From Oceanospirillum sanctuarii (lineage in GTDB: Bacteria > Pseudomonadota > Gammaproteobacteria > Pseudomonadales > Halomonadaceae), in NCBI RefSeq assembly GCF_002150805.1, contig NZ_MTBA01000001.1, forward strand, positions 124,001-188,000: a stretch of DNA of 64,000 bases. Direction: 5' to 3'. Below the pieces are notes generated by a model. The model was not told the DNA's origin. It was given only the letters and a program-made list of their open reading frames with translations, and did not search any database. A program made the translations under genes and the position numbers. How positions within the stretch are numbered: position 1 is the stretch's first letter; each line of letters begins with the position of its first letter. Of this stretch, positions 36,777 to 45,925 are shown piece by piece.

Positions 36777-36992
36777 GTGCTATTTCTTCCCGCTCAGCAA
36801 GAGCTCGACTGCGTTAATGAGAACGGCAATATTGTCGGCAAGATCGTATTTGATGGCGCTAAAAATGAGTACTGTTTCAATTCTGAAGATGAGTCTGTCG
36901 TTCTGACGGGTCTTGAAATCGCCCGTATTGCCGAGCGCATCGCGGGTCTTTATTCCGGTAAGTATTCCATCCCGATGCAGGATGATGATTAA
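36777..36992 (+). CDS. Small hypothetical protein
   Basis: A 71-aa acidic protein starting at GTG 36777 with GAGG at 36764-36767; a TTG start at 36762 would add five residues but sits on the ribosome binding site. Sequence features IVGKIVFDGAKNEYCFNSED and ends SIPMQDDD. No family recognised. It lies 112 bp before the aminotransferase and may be separate. Confidence 0.55.
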   Translation: MLFLPAQQELDCVNENGNIVGKIVFDGAKNEYCFNSEDESVVLTGLEIARIAERIAGLYSGKYSIPMQDDD

Positions 36993-37104
36993 GGCGTTGA
37001 ATAAAGTCTCAGTTGTTTCGGTGGGGCTGAATCTCCTTTAAACTCCTTTCCATAAAAAAATCCCTAAGCGCCCGGCGCAACTTTCTGATGGAAATAAGCT
37101 AACT

Positions 37105-38283
37105 ATGATTCAATCTTTCAATCCTCCTGTTCGTACCCTGATGGGCCCGGGGCCTTCTGATATCGCTCCTCGTGTTCTGGCGGCGATGTCCCGTCCGACC
37201 ATCGGTCACCTTGATCCTGCGTTCATCCAGATGATGGATGAGATCAAGCAGATGCTGCAGTATGCCTTCCAGACCAAAAACGAACTGACGATGCCGGTTT
37301 CAGCACCGGGTTCTGCCGGTATGGAAACCTGCTTTGTGAATCTGGTTGAGCCGGGTGACAAAGTGGTTGTCTGCCAGAACGGTGTGTTCGGCGGCCGTAT
37401 GAAAGAGAACGTAGAGCGCTGTGGTGGTATTCCTGTCATGGTGCAGGATGACTGGGGCACGGCAGTAAGTGTTGAGAAGGTTGCTGAAGCGCTGGAACAG
37501 AACCCTGATGCTAAGGTGCTGGCCTTTGTGCATGCGGAAACTTCAACCGGTGCCATCAGCGATGCCAAGGCGCTGTGCGAGTTAGCGCGTAAACACGATT
37601 GCCTGACAATTGTTGATGCGGTGACCTCTCTGGGTGGTTCGGAACTGCGTGTGGATGAGTGGGGCATTGATGCCATCTACTCCGGCACCCAGAAGTGTCT
37701 TTCCTGCCCACCGGGTATCTCTCCTGTGAGTTTCAGCGAGCGTGCGGTAGAAGCGGTTAAAGCCCGTAAAACGTCTGTACCAAGCTGGTTCCTGGACACT
37801 AATCTGGTAATGGGTTACTGGGGCGCGGGTGCCAAGCGTGCATATCACCATACGGCACCGGTTAACGCACTTTATGCCCTGCATGAAGGTCTGGTGATGC
37901 TGCAGGATGAAGGTCTGGAAAACGCCTGGGCACGCCATGAGAAACATCATCTGGCACTGCGCGCGGGTCTAGAGGCGATGGGGCTGAAGTTCCTGGTGGC
38001 CGAAGGTGAGCGTCTGCCACAGCTGAACTCGGTATTTATTCCGGAAGGTGTGGATGACGCTGCACTGCGTACCACGCTGCTGAATGATTACAGTCTGGAA
38101 ATCGGCGCAGGTCTTGGTGCATTCGCCGGTAAGGTCTGGCGCATCGGCCTGATGGGCGCGGCCTGTAATCAGCGTAATGTGATGCTGTGTCTGACCGCTC
38201 TGGAAAACACCTTACTGGCTCAGGGTATCTCCCTTGAGGCAGGCAAAGCAGGTCAGGCGGCACTGGCGGTTTACGCCAGCTAA
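37105..38283 (+). CDS. Class V aminotransferase (alanine/serine-glyoxylate type)
   Basis: PLP-dependent aminotransferase of 392 aa, probably transferring an amino group from alanine or serine to glyoxylate. N-terminal signature RTLMGPGPSDIAPRVLAAM, STGAISDAKAL, VDAVTSLGGSEL with the PLP-ring Asp, and the Schiff-base Lys197 in SGTQKCLSCPPG. The C-terminal RIGLMG segment is typical. The exact substrate pair is not certain; 2-aminoethylphosphonate or purine-derived amines are other options in the family. Ends with a strong hairpin. Confidence 0.92.
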   Translation: MIQSFNPPVRTLMGPGPSDIAPRVLAAMSRPTIGHLDPAFIQMMDEIKQMLQYAFQTKNELTMPVSAPGSAGMETCFVNLVEPGDKVVVCQNGVFGGRMKENVERCGGIPVMVQDDWGTAVSVEKVAEALEQNPDAKVLAFVHAETSTGAISDAKALCELARKHDCLTIVDAVTSLGGSELRVDEWGIDAIYSGTQKCLSCPPGISPVSFSERAVEAVKARKTSVPSWFLDTNLVMGYWGAGAKRAYHHTAPVNALYALHEGLVMLQDEGLENAWARHEKHHLALRAGLEAMGLKFLVAEGERLPQLNSVFIPEGVDDAALRTTLLNDYSLEIGAGLGAFAGKVWRIGLMGAACNQRNVMLCLTALENTLLAQGISLEAGKAGQAALAVYAS

Positions 38284-38323
38284 GCCAATGCAGGTACGTG
38301 GCTGGCGTGCCTGTGTATGCCGA

Positions 38324-38348
38324 CCCGAAGCGGGCAAGCCGCTTCGGG
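38324..38348 (+). terminator. Hairpin after aminotransferase
   Basis: CCCGAAGCGG / CCGCTTCGGG perfect 10-bp stem with a 5-nt loop, 40 bp after the stop; the T-tract is weak. Confidence 0.75.
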
Positions 38349-38433
38349 CTCTCCGTTTGTTTCGGGATATTAAGCCGATAAAGATGTTTAATTCAGGGTA
38401 TCATGCGGCACCTTTTCCCAACGCCGGATGTCT

Positions 38434-38730
38434 ATGACCATACCGATAATCGATACCACCCCCGCCGATATTCTCTGTTCGAACTGCAAAGCCTGCTGCT
38501 GTCGTCTTGAAGTGATGATTATTTCTGTCACCGGTGTACCCGAAACCTTTATCCGGCGTGACGAGTACGGCGGCGAAACCATGAGGCGTCTGGATGATGG
38601 CTGGTGTGCTGCCATGGACCGGGAAAGCTTTATGTGTACCATCTATGAAAACCGTCCCTGGATCTGCCGTGAATTTGATATGGGCTCTTACGAGTGCATG
38701 GATGAGCGTGTAGGGCTTGAAGCCCTGTAA
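38434..38730 (+). CDS. YkgJ-family cysteine cluster protein
   Basis: A 98-aa protein of the YkgJ/UPF0153 group that binds zinc or an iron-sulfur cluster through conserved Cys: CSNCKACCCRLE near the N-terminus, WCAAMD, MCTIYENRPWICREFD and a final Cys in YECMD. The start is set at ATG 38434 (MTIPIID); ATG 38428 is equally possible. Function unknown. Follows the aminotransferase by about 150 bp on the same strand. Confidence 0.88.
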   Translation: MTIPIIDTTPADILCSNCKACCCRLEVMIISVTGVPETFIRRDEYGGETMRRLDDGWCAAMDRESFMCTIYENRPWICREFDMGSYECMDERVGLEAL

Positions 38731-38937
38731 CGCGGATAGATATTAAACCATGTGAAATGGATAAATATTAAACAGAGTCCGTGTCCTGTTTATTTATTTC
38801 TCTGGTGATGTGGTGGGCATCTGCCTAAGCTGAAGTCTGATCCTTGATCTTTTTCCTACCGCCACTGCGTCATGCTTTGGCGGTTTTTCTGTTGTTTCTG
38901 TGCCTCTCTTCTTTTTTTCACTTGCGTGGTTTTGTAC

Positions 38938-40155
38938 ATGAAAGCGATTCGCTCTCCGTTCTTCTGGGTCAGTTTTGCCATGTGTGCCGGGGTGATGAGT
39001 ACTGCTCTGATCAGCCCTCTGTACGGCATCTACAAAACTGAGTGGTCGCTTTTGGCTAGTGATATCTCTGTGATTTACGTCGTCTATATGGCGGGGGCAC
39101 TGGCGGCTCTGCTGTTTCTTGGTCAGCTGTCGGATCGGATCGGTTTCCGGCGGGTGATGCAGATCTCCCTTGTGCTGGTATTTGCAGGCACAGGGCTGAC
39201 GATGCTCGCCTGGGATACGCTGAGTCTGAATCTTGCCCGTTTTATTGTCGGTGTTGCCTCCAGTCTGATGACTACGGCTGCTTCAGTCGGCCTGCGCCAG
39301 TTAGCCACCGGCGCACATCCGAATCGGGCGGCTGCCATGAGTGGGGTACTGATCGCTTTCGGCTTTGGCCTTGGGCCTCTTGTGGGCGGGATTATCGGGC
39401 AGTGGCTGCCTAACCCGCTGATTACGGCTTATCTGCCAACCATGGCGTTGTCAGCCATCGGCTTCTTTGCCTTGCAACGTCTTGATCTGCCAAGTCATGA
39501 AGCGATTGCCAAACCAAATCAGGCGACGGGCACCAAAAAAGCAGGCCGTGCCTGGCTGCCGAAATTGACATGGCCGGAGCCTGATCATTCTCTGGCGTTT
39601 ATTCTGACCAACTCCTGTGCCTTTCTGGCCTTCGGTGTCTTTGGTCTTTACGCCTCTATGTCACCTTTGTTTCTGGAGCAGATGATCGATTGGAAAGGGC
39701 CTTTTATCAGCGGTATCTCCATCGCTGTGATTCTGTTTATGTCCTCGGGCGCACAGCTGATGACCCGTCGTCTGCCGGTTCACTGGTGCGGGGCAATGGG
39801 GTTGCTGGCGTTGGCGTTAAGCTGCGGTTTGTTGCTGTTAAACCTTGAGCGCGGTTCACCGTGGATTCTGGCAATTGGTCTTCTGATCACAGCTGCCGGA
39901 CACGGTATGACGTTGTTGTCCGGTATGAATATGGTCAGCCGGATTGCACAGCCCCATAACCATTCTGGTTTGCTATCGACCTATCTGGTGCTGGGTTATA
40001 TCGGGAGTATGCTGCCGGTACTCGGCGTGGGTTGGGTGGCTGATCATTGGGGGCTGCATATTGCGGTGAGCCTTTTCTGCTTCGGTGTGATTGCTCTGGC
40101 AGGGGTGAGTGCTCTGTTCTTCTTCCGTCATCCTCAGATGCGTCAGCCGGACTAA
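38938..40155 (+). CDS. Major facilitator superfamily transporter
   Basis: A 12-TM inner-membrane transporter, 405 aa from ATG 38938 (MKAIRSPFFWVSF). An in-frame ATG at 38872 would add 22 hydrophobic residues but no clear ribosome binding site supports it. Motif A is GQLSDRIGFRRVM between TM2 and TM3, and GVASSLMTTAASVGLRQLATG follows TM4. Looks like a drug or metabolite exporter; the substrate is unknown. Shares a bidirectional terminator with the decarboxylase gene. Confidence 0.9.
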   Translation: MKAIRSPFFWVSFAMCAGVMSTALISPLYGIYKTEWSLLASDISVIYVVYMAGALAALLFLGQLSDRIGFRRVMQISLVLVFAGTGLTMLAWDTLSLNLARFIVGVASSLMTTAASVGLRQLATGAHPNRAAAMSGVLIAFGFGLGPLVGGIIGQWLPNPLITAYLPTMALSAIGFFALQRLDLPSHEAIAKPNQATGTKKAGRAWLPKLTWPEPDHSLAFILTNSCAFLAFGVFGLYASMSPLFLEQMIDWKGPFISGISIAVILFMSSGAQLMTRRLPVHWCGAMGLLALALSCGLLLLNLERGSPWILAIGLLITAAGHGMTLLSGMNMVSRIAQPHNHSGLLSTYLVLGYIGSMLPVLGVGWVADHWGLHIAVSLFCFGVIALAGVSALFFFRHPQMRQPD

Positions 40156-40173
40156 GCCCCAAGTTCTGGCAAT

Positions 40174-40201
40174 AAAAAAGCCACAGTGTTTGCTGTGGCT
40201 T
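40174..40201. terminator. Bidirectional terminator
   Basis: AAAAAAGCCACAG / CTGTGGCTT with a 6-nt loop, between the convergent MFS and decarboxylase genes. Confidence 0.88.
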
Positions 40202-40246
40202 CAGGGCTATTGTTGTGGCTTAGGGCTATTGCTATGGCTTTAGGGC
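40195..40246. repeat. ~20-bp tandem repeat, 2.6 units
   Basis: Units GTGGCTTCAGGGCTATTGTT (40195), GTGGCTTAGGGCTATTGCT (40215) and ATGGCTTTAGGGC (40234). The first unit includes the 3' arm of the terminator stem, suggesting duplication of the terminator end. Confidence 0.8.
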
Positions 40247-40261
40247 AAGAGAGGATCGGAT

Positions 40262-42529
40262 TTACTCGATCACGGCATCCACAAAGTAGTGGTCTTTGCC
40301 GTCGATTTTCTCGCGAACCAAGCCGTGTACGTCAGTTTCAAAGCCCGGGAAGCGGGTGTTGAAATCCCGTACAAACTGCAGGTAGCGCACGATGGTGTTG
40401 TTAAACAGCTCTCCCGGTACCAGCAGCGGAATACCCGGAGGGTAAGGCGTTACCAGTATCGCGGTGATACGGCCTTCCAGCTCATCAATCGGCACGCGCT
40501 CAATCTGACGGTGCGCCATCTTCGCCCAGGCATCGCTTGGGGTCATGGCCGGATCGATCTGTGACAGATACATCTCCGTGGTAATGCGCGCCAGATCATA
40601 CTCTTTGTACACGTTGTGGATCGCACTGCACAGATCACGCAGGCCGACCTTACTGTACTGAGGCTGCTTAGCGGCAAACTCCGGCATGACGCGCCAGATC
40701 GGCAGGTTCTGGTCGTAGTCATCTTTAAACTGCTGCAGCTCGGTGACCATGGAGTTCCAGCGGCCTTTGGTGATGCCGATGGTGAACATGATAAAGAAGG
40801 AGTACAGGCCGGTTTTCTCGATGATGATGCCATGCTCCGCCAGATATTTACTGACGATAGAGGCCGGAATGCCGATCTCATCGAAGTTGCCGTCCACATC
40901 CAGCCCCGGGTTGATAATGGTCGCCTTAATCGGGTCGAGCATATTGAAGCCGGAGTCGATCTGACCGAAACCGTGCCACTTATCATCCTTGTGGATCACC
41001 CAGTCGTCACGTTCGCCGATGCCTTCATCCGCCAGATAATCCGGGCCCCAGACTTTAAACCACCACTCATCACCAAACTCATCATCCACCTTGCGCATGG
41101 CGCGGCGGAACTCAATCGCTTCCAGAATCGACTCTTCCACCAGTGCGGTGCCGCCCGGAGGCTCCATCATCGCTGCCGCCACGTCGCATGAGGCGATAAT
41201 GGCGTACTGCGGGCTGGTGGAGGAGTGCATCAGATACGACTCGTTAAAACGATGGGTATCCAGCTTACGGGTCGCACTGTCCTGCACCAGAATCTGGGAT
41301 GCTTGCGACAGGCCCGCCAGTAGTTTGTGGGTGGACTGGGTGGCAAAGACGAGTGTTTCTTCAGAGCGCGGACGATCTGAAGCAATAGCGTGCATATTCT
41401 GATAGAAGTTGTGGAACGCCGCATGGGGCAGCCAGGCTTCATCAAAATGCAGGGTGTCGATGGTGTTGCCCAGAATGCCTTTGATCTCTTCCACGTTGTA
41501 GAGCACACCGTCGTAGGTGCTCTGGGTGATGGTCAGAATACGGGGCTTCTTATTCACCGCTTTGCTGGCAAAGGGGTGGTTTTCGATCTTCTGACGGATC
41601 GCTTCCGGATCGAACTCTTCCTTAGGAATCGGGCCGATAATGCCGTAGTGGTTACGGGTTGGCGTCAGGAAGATTGGAATCGCACCTGTCATGATGATGG
41701 AGTGCAGAATCGACTTATGACAGTTACGGTCAACCACCACCACATCACCCGGTGCTACCGTCGAGTGCCACACCACCTTGTTAGAGGTGGAGGTACCGTT
41801 GGTGACAAAAAACAGGTGATCGCAGCCGAAGATACGTGCTGCGTTCTCTTCACTGTCGGAAACAGGGCCGGTGTGATCCAGCAGCTGACCCAGCTCTTCC
41901 ACTGCGTTACAGACGTCCGCACGCAGCATGTTCTCACCGAAGAACTGGTGGAACATCTGACCCACCGGGCTTTTCAGAAACGCCACACCACCGGAGTGAC
42001 CGGGGCAGTGCCAGGAGTAGGAGCTGTCGCTGGCGTAGTCCATCAGAGCGTTGAAGAACGGTGGTGCCAGAGAGTCCAGATACTTGTTCGCCTCGCGGAT
42101 AATATGGCGGGCCACAAACTCCGGGGTATCCTCAAACATGTGAATAAAGCCGTGCAGCTCGCGCAGAATATCGTTCGGGATATGGCGTGAGGTACGGGTT
42201 TCACCATAGAGGAATACCGGAATGTCCCGGTTACGTTTACGCACTTCAATCAGGAAATTTCGCACGGCTGTCAGTGCGATATTGACGTCGTTCTCGTCGT
42301 TGAAGTCGAACTCTTCATCGTCGATCGATACGATAAAACAGGAGGCGCGACTGGCCTGCTGCGCAAAAGACGTCAGGTCGCCATAGCTGGTCAGTCCGAC
42401 CACTTCCATGCCCTCCTTGCTGATCGCCTCAGCAAGGTCCCTGATACCAGACCCTGAAATGTTTTCAGAGCGAAAATCTTCATCAATGATGATGACGGGA
42501 AAGCGAAATTTCATCAGTTTTAGTGCCAT
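40262..42529 (-). CDS. Orn/Lys/Arg decarboxylase (biodegradative type)
   Basis: PLP-dependent fold-I decarboxylase of 755 aa, making a polyamine precursor (agmatine, cadaverine or putrescine) and helping acid resistance. Domains: N-terminal wing/receiver-like (FPVIIIDEDFRSENISGSG, to ~130), large PLP domain with WHCPGHSGGVAFLKSP, VTNGTSTSNKVV, and the Schiff-base Lys402 in QSTHKLLAGLSQAS, and a C-terminal domain with YPPGIPLLVPGE. Sequence looks closest to lysine/arginine decarboxylases; the substrate cannot be fixed by eye. Monocistronic, with a 257-bp upstream gap. Confidence 0.94.
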   Translation of the reverse strand: MALKLMKFRFPVIIIDEDFRSENISGSGIRDLAEAISKEGMEVVGLTSYGDLTSFAQQASRASCFIVSIDDEEFDFNDENDVNIALTAVRNFLIEVRKRNRDIPVFLYGETRTSRHIPNDILRELHGFIHMFEDTPEFVARHIIREANKYLDSLAPPFFNALMDYASDSSYSWHCPGHSGGVAFLKSPVGQMFHQFFGENMLRADVCNAVEELGQLLDHTGPVSDSEENAARIFGCDHLFFVTNGTSTSNKVVWHSTVAPGDVVVVDRNCHKSILHSIIMTGAIPIFLTPTRNHYGIIGPIPKEEFDPEAIRQKIENHPFASKAVNKKPRILTITQSTYDGVLYNVEEIKGILGNTIDTLHFDEAWLPHAAFHNFYQNMHAIASDRPRSEETLVFATQSTHKLLAGLSQASQILVQDSATRKLDTHRFNESYLMHSSTSPQYAIIASCDVAAAMMEPPGGTALVEESILEAIEFRRAMRKVDDEFGDEWWFKVWGPDYLADEGIGERDDWVIHKDDKWHGFGQIDSGFNMLDPIKATIINPGLDVDGNFDEIGIPASIVSKYLAEHGIIIEKTGLYSFFIMFTIGITKGRWNSMVTELQQFKDDYDQNLPIWRVMPEFAAKQPQYSKVGLRDLCSAIHNVYKEYDLARITTEMYLSQIDPAMTPSDAWAKMAHRQIERVPIDELEGRITAILVTPYPPGIPLLVPGELFNNTIVRYLQFVRDFNTRFPGFETDVHGLVREKIDGKDHYFVDAVIE

Positions 42530-42786
42530 ATATTAAAGGAAGGAAAAATACCGATTGGCAGCGGTTCTGCAAAAGGCGGTTGTCATTAGCTTAGACCACC
42601 TTTTCGGCGCGGATATTAATCAGAGTTGATCAAACCGCAAAGAAATTATTTCCCGTTTTTAGAATTAAATTCGTGATAATTAATGCTTCATATAACAAAG
42701 CTTTTAACGTCGCTCTGTTTTTAAACGTTTTTATGACCATTGATGGCTATTAAAGGCATGGTGATGTCTCCACAAGACTAAAAGGG

Positions 42787-43476
42787 ATGCAAGTAATAAA
42801 ACCGGAACAGATTGGAAAGGCTTACGATCAGATTACGCATCTGTGGCAGAAGGCGGAATTTAACCGTAATAACGGTATTGAAGCCCATGAGCGTGCCATC
42901 AAAATAGTCCGTAGTCCTGCGGTGGAAAATCCGGCTAAGGCTCAGGTTGAAAGTGAGGCTGAGACTGGAAGTGAAGGTGAAGCGATAAACAAGTCCGTCA
43001 GTAAAGCCCTTGATATCGGTTGTGGTTGTACCGGACGTTTTGCCGACCTGCTGCAAAGTGGGGGATTTCAGGTTTCAGGCCTTGATGTCTCCGCTGAGAT
43101 GATCAAGCTGGCGCAGGAGCGTAATCCCGATGTGACCTTTATCGAAGGGGATATCTGTGAGGTCGCTTTGCCGGAACGCTATGACCTGATTACTGCCTGG
43201 GACAGTATCTGGCATCTTCCTCTTGATCAGCAGAAACCGGTGCTTAGTAAAATTGTTGATCATCTTAACCCCGGTGGCGTGTTTATCTTCTCTTTTGGTG
43301 GCACGGCTGAGGCATCGGATCACGTGGACGATTTTATGGGGCCGGAGGTGTATTACTCCACTTTGGGCACCGAGGGCTTTATTGCTTTATTCCTGGAACT
43401 GGGTTGTCGGATTCGCCATCTTGAATACGATCAGTATCCTGAATTACATACTTATCTGATTATTCAGAAGCCATAA
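42787..43476 (+). CDS. Class I SAM-dependent methyltransferase
   Basis: A 229-aa cytoplasmic protein. SAM-binding motif I is KALDIGCGCTGRFADLLQ (about residues 74-91), then LDVSAEMIKLAQER, and motif around YDLITAWDSIWHLP. An N-terminal ~70 residues, Glu/Ala-rich, precede the domain. Acceptor unknown. Start ATG 42787 with AAAAGGG just upstream. Confidence 0.9.
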   Translation: MQVIKPEQIGKAYDQITHLWQKAEFNRNNGIEAHERAIKIVRSPAVENPAKAQVESEAETGSEGEAINKSVSKALDIGCGCTGRFADLLQSGGFQVSGLDVSAEMIKLAQERNPDVTFIEGDICEVALPERYDLITAWDSIWHLPLDQQKPVLSKIVDHLNPGGVFIFSFGGTAEASDHVDDFMGPEVYYSTLGTEGFIALFLELGCRIRHLEYDQYPELHTYLIIQKP

Positions 43477-43602
43477 CTGAAAGCTTATTAATATGCTCTG
43501 ACATCATGTGATCTTCTACCGGCAGCACTCCGGTGAACCATATCGGTTAAAAAGACTCTGTTAGGGGTGGCTATTTTTATCTGAGTTTTGAGGTTGGTTA
43601 TT

Positions 43603-44109
43603 TTGAAGCGTTTTATTAAACCCCTGATATGGGTCTTTGTTTCGGTTCTGCTGATTATCGGCATGATGGCGGGACTTGTGGCACTGATGGAGCATAAATC
43701 CTCTAAGCTGCCGGATGTGCGTTTTCAGTCTATGGCGGGTGAGACGATCACTCTGGATCAGGTAGCAGATGGTAAGCCGATGCTGGTGAACTTATGGGCG
43801 ACCTGGTGTGCGCCCTGTGTTCGTGAAATGCCTTTGTTGCAGCAGGCGCAACAAGCGAATCCCGATATCACCTTCGTTTTTGTTAATCAGGGTGAACATA
43901 CCGAAACTGTTGACCGTTTTTTAAAGGATCAGGAGCTGGATCTGAGCAATGTGTTGCTGGACAGCAAAGGTCAGTTGGCGCAGGTAACGGCCAGTATGGC
44001 ACTGCCAACAACTTTGCTTTACAACGCCAAAGGTGAGCAGGTGGGTCTGCACCGTGCGCAGCTCAGTCCTGAACAGTTAGCAGCTATGGTGAAAACGCTG
44101 CAGCCCTGA
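43603..44109 (+). CDS. TlpA-like thioredoxin-family protein, membrane anchored
   Basis: Periplasmic thiol-disulfide protein of 168 aa. TTG start at 43603 with GAGG at 43590-43593 (an upstream TTG at 43588 is less likely). N-terminal signal anchor (PLIWVFVSVLLIIGMMAGLV), then a thioredoxin fold with redox motif CAPC in NLWATWCAPCVREMPLL and cis-Pro in ALPTTLLYN. Probably keeps thiols reduced or aids cytochrome or disulfide handling. Monocistronic with its own terminator. Confidence 0.92.
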   Translation: MKRFIKPLIWVFVSVLLIIGMMAGLVALMEHKSSKLPDVRFQSMAGETITLDQVADGKPMLVNLWATWCAPCVREMPLLQQAQQANPDITFVFVNQGEHTETVDRFLKDQELDLSNVLLDSKGQLAQVTASMALPTTLLYNAKGEQVGLHRAQLSPEQLAAMVKTLQP

Positions 44110-44136
44110 TGAACTCTGATCTTCAGGCAAAATGTG

Positions 44137-44162
44137 AAAGCCCGCACACGCGGGCTTTTTTT
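44137..44162 (+). terminator. Terminator after thioredoxin-like gene
   Basis: AAAGCCCGC / GCGGGCTTTTTTT with a 4-nt ACAC loop, 27 bp past the stop codon. Confidence 0.95.
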
Positions 44163-44300
44163 ATTTAGAGTCGGAAAGAAATCTCGAAGGACTACTGCTA
44201 AAGTCTAATGTGATGTCTCTTTTATGACTCGCTTGTGCTCTCCGTATCAACGGGTGAAAAAGGGGCAATCTCTCAGTTCCAACTGATTGAGGTTCCCGTT

Positions 44301-44834
44301 ATGAATATTTTTCGACTACTGCTGCTTCAGCTGGAAGTACGGTTTGCAGGGACACGTTTTTCCGGTTTGCTCACTCGTCTGGTGGCGCTTCTGATCGACT
44401 ACCTGGTGTTGACCATGATCTTTACCTTTTTGCTGATCTTTACCGGCAATAACAGTGCTGAGCTTTGGTCTGGAAAGATGGAAGCAGAAGAGATCCATAC
44501 CTTGTTGTTCCTAACTGTCGTGGTTTTCTTTTTGGTTAACAGCAAGTTGCTGTTTGACCGTGGACAGAGTGTCGGCAAGATGATGATGGCGCTTCGCATT
44601 GTCTCCACCGATGGCGAGCCGGTTTCCCGTAAACAGATTCTGAAACGCTTTGCCTTTTACTGGTTGCTTTGGCTGATTCCTGTGTACGGTATTTTCCTTG
44701 CGCTTTCGGAGTGTCTTTACGCACTCTTTAGTGGTCAAGGGGCAGGCCACGACAAGTTTGCCGGTACTAAGGTGGTTGTCACCGATGCGGCGATAATCGA
44801 TCTGGGCGGCGATGAACCTGATGATGATGACTGA
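44301..44834 (+). CDS. RDD-family membrane protein
   Basis: A 177-aa inner-membrane protein. ATG 44301 (MNIFRLLLLQLEV) is chosen with GAGG at 44289-44292. RDD motifs: LTRLVALLIDYLVLTMIFTF (Arg and Asp in the first helix), LLFDRGQSVGKMMMALRIVS, and a third helix FYWLLWLIPVYGIFLALSE. Acidic C-terminus (GGDEPDDDD). Some RDD proteins are Na+/H+ antiporters, but most are of unknown role. Confidence 0.9.
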   Translation: MNIFRLLLLQLEVRFAGTRFSGLLTRLVALLIDYLVLTMIFTFLLIFTGNNSAELWSGKMEAEEIHTLLFLTVVVFFLVNSKLLFDRGQSVGKMMMALRIVSTDGEPVSRKQILKRFAFYWLLWLIPVYGIFLALSECLYALFSGQGAGHDKFAGTKVVVTDAAIIDLGGDEPDDDD

Positions 44835-44870
44835 ACCCGGATATGGACATCTGAACCCGGATACAGGCAC
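44831..44870. repeat. 20-bp tandem duplication at RDD gene end
   Basis: CTGAACCCGGATATGGACAT followed directly by CTGAACCCGGATACAGGCAC. The first unit contains the stop codon of the RDD gene. Confidence 0.85.
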
Positions 44871-44880
44871 CTGAAATAAA

Positions 44881-44902
44881 ACAGCCCGCAGTTGCGGGCT
44901 GT
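44881..44902. terminator. Bidirectional terminator RDD / qorB
   Basis: ACAGCCCGCA / TGCGGGCTGT with a 2-nt apparent loop, flanked by A-run and TTCTTTT. Confidence 0.85.
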
Positions 44903-44952
44903 TCTTTTGGCGTGTGAGCAGATCACACGGCGGCAACTTACGAAGCTTAAGA

Positions 44953-45807
44953 TTAAGCCTTCAGTGCTTCTGCCATCAGCGTCGCCAGTGACGTCGTCGG
45001 GCGACCGATCAGTTGGCTCAATGTTTTACTGTTATCGAACAGACCGCCTTCTGCCGCAGCGGCATCCGAGTCCGCCAGCAGATCGGCTAAACCATCCGGC
45101 AGGCCTGCACCTTTAAGGGCTGCTGCAAAGTCGGCTTGCGGCATATCCTGATAAACAACGGACTTACCGGTTTGTTTGTTCAGCTCGACAACCAGTTCTG
45201 CCAGTGTGTAGCTCTCGTCACCGGCCAGCTCGTAGGTTTTACCCGCGTGTCCTTCACTGGTCAGCACTTTTGCTGCGGCCTCAGCGAAATCAATACGGCC
45301 TGCAGAAGCGATACGGCCTTCTTTCGCTGCACCGATAAAAGCACCAAACTCCAAAGCTGGTGGGATACTTGCCAAATAGTTCTCTGTGTACCAGCCGTTG
45401 CGCAGCAGTACGTGAGGCACGCCGGATTCAGCCAGAGCGGCTTCGGTCTCAACGTGCTCTGCGGCCAGTCCCAGTTTGCTCTCTGTGGCATTCAGAATGC
45501 TGGTGTAAGCCAGCAGAGAAACGCCTTCAGCTTTTGCTGCATCAATGACGTTTTTGTGTTGCGGGAATCGCTGACCGACTTCGCTGGAAGAGATCAGCAG
45601 CACTTTCTCTGCACCCTTAAGCGCGGTTTGTATACTCGCCGGATTGGTGTAATCCATCGCACGAACCTGAACGCCTTGTTCTGCCAGATCTGCTGCCTTT
45701 TCAGGAGAACGAACAGCCGCGATGATGGACTCGGGAGCTTCAGTTTTCAGCAGTTGTTCAATCACCAGACGGCCCAGTTGACCGGTTGCACCTGTTACCA
45801 GAATCAT
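44953..45807 (-). CDS. qorB: NAD(P)H:quinone oxidoreductase, NmrA/SDR type
   Basis: An atypical SDR reductase of 284 aa (E. coli QorB 286). N-terminal NAD(P) motif VTGATGQLGRLVIEQLL, active-site region with LLAYTSILNA, LLRNGWYTENYLASI, and a C-terminal QorB-like part (LVVELNKQTGKSVVYQDMPQ). Reduces quinones and protects from electrophiles. Divergent from an HxlR regulator with an almost perfect long operator between them, which matches the QorB/QorR arrangement. Confidence 0.93.
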   Translation of the reverse strand: MILVTGATGQLGRLVIEQLLKTEAPESIIAAVRSPEKAADLAEQGVQVRAMDYTNPASIQTALKGAEKVLLISSSEVGQRFPQHKNVIDAAKAEGVSLLAYTSILNATESKLGLAAEHVETEAALAESGVPHVLLRNGWYTENYLASIPPALEFGAFIGAAKEGRIASAGRIDFAEAAAKVLTSEGHAGKTYELAGDESYTLAELVVELNKQTGKSVVYQDMPQADFAAALKGAGLPDGLADLLADSDAAAAEGGLFDNSKTLSQLIGRPTTSLATLMAEALKA

Positions 45808-45881
45808 AGTTTTTTCCTCAATAATGATATTTACGATTGGGTAGAAAACGTGTTGTGTTGCATTGAGGTCAGGTTATCAAC

Positions 45882-45922
45882 GATACTTACCTTTAGTAAG
45901 TACGTACAAAAAGGTAAGTATC
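45882..45922. promoter_or_regulatory. HxlR operator between qorB and regulator
   Basis: Perfect inverted repeat GATACTTACC (45882-45891) / GGTAAGTATC (45913-45922) with a 21-bp spacer that itself contains the palindrome GTACGTAC (45900-45907). It ends 3 bp before the regulator's ATG and would block both divergent promoters. Confidence 0.9.
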
Positions 45923-45925
45923 AAA

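Noticed and set aside
41390-42190. 266-codon plus-strand open frame
   Set aside because: Antisense to the Orn/Lys/Arg decarboxylase; His/Arg/Val-rich composition typical of shadow frames.
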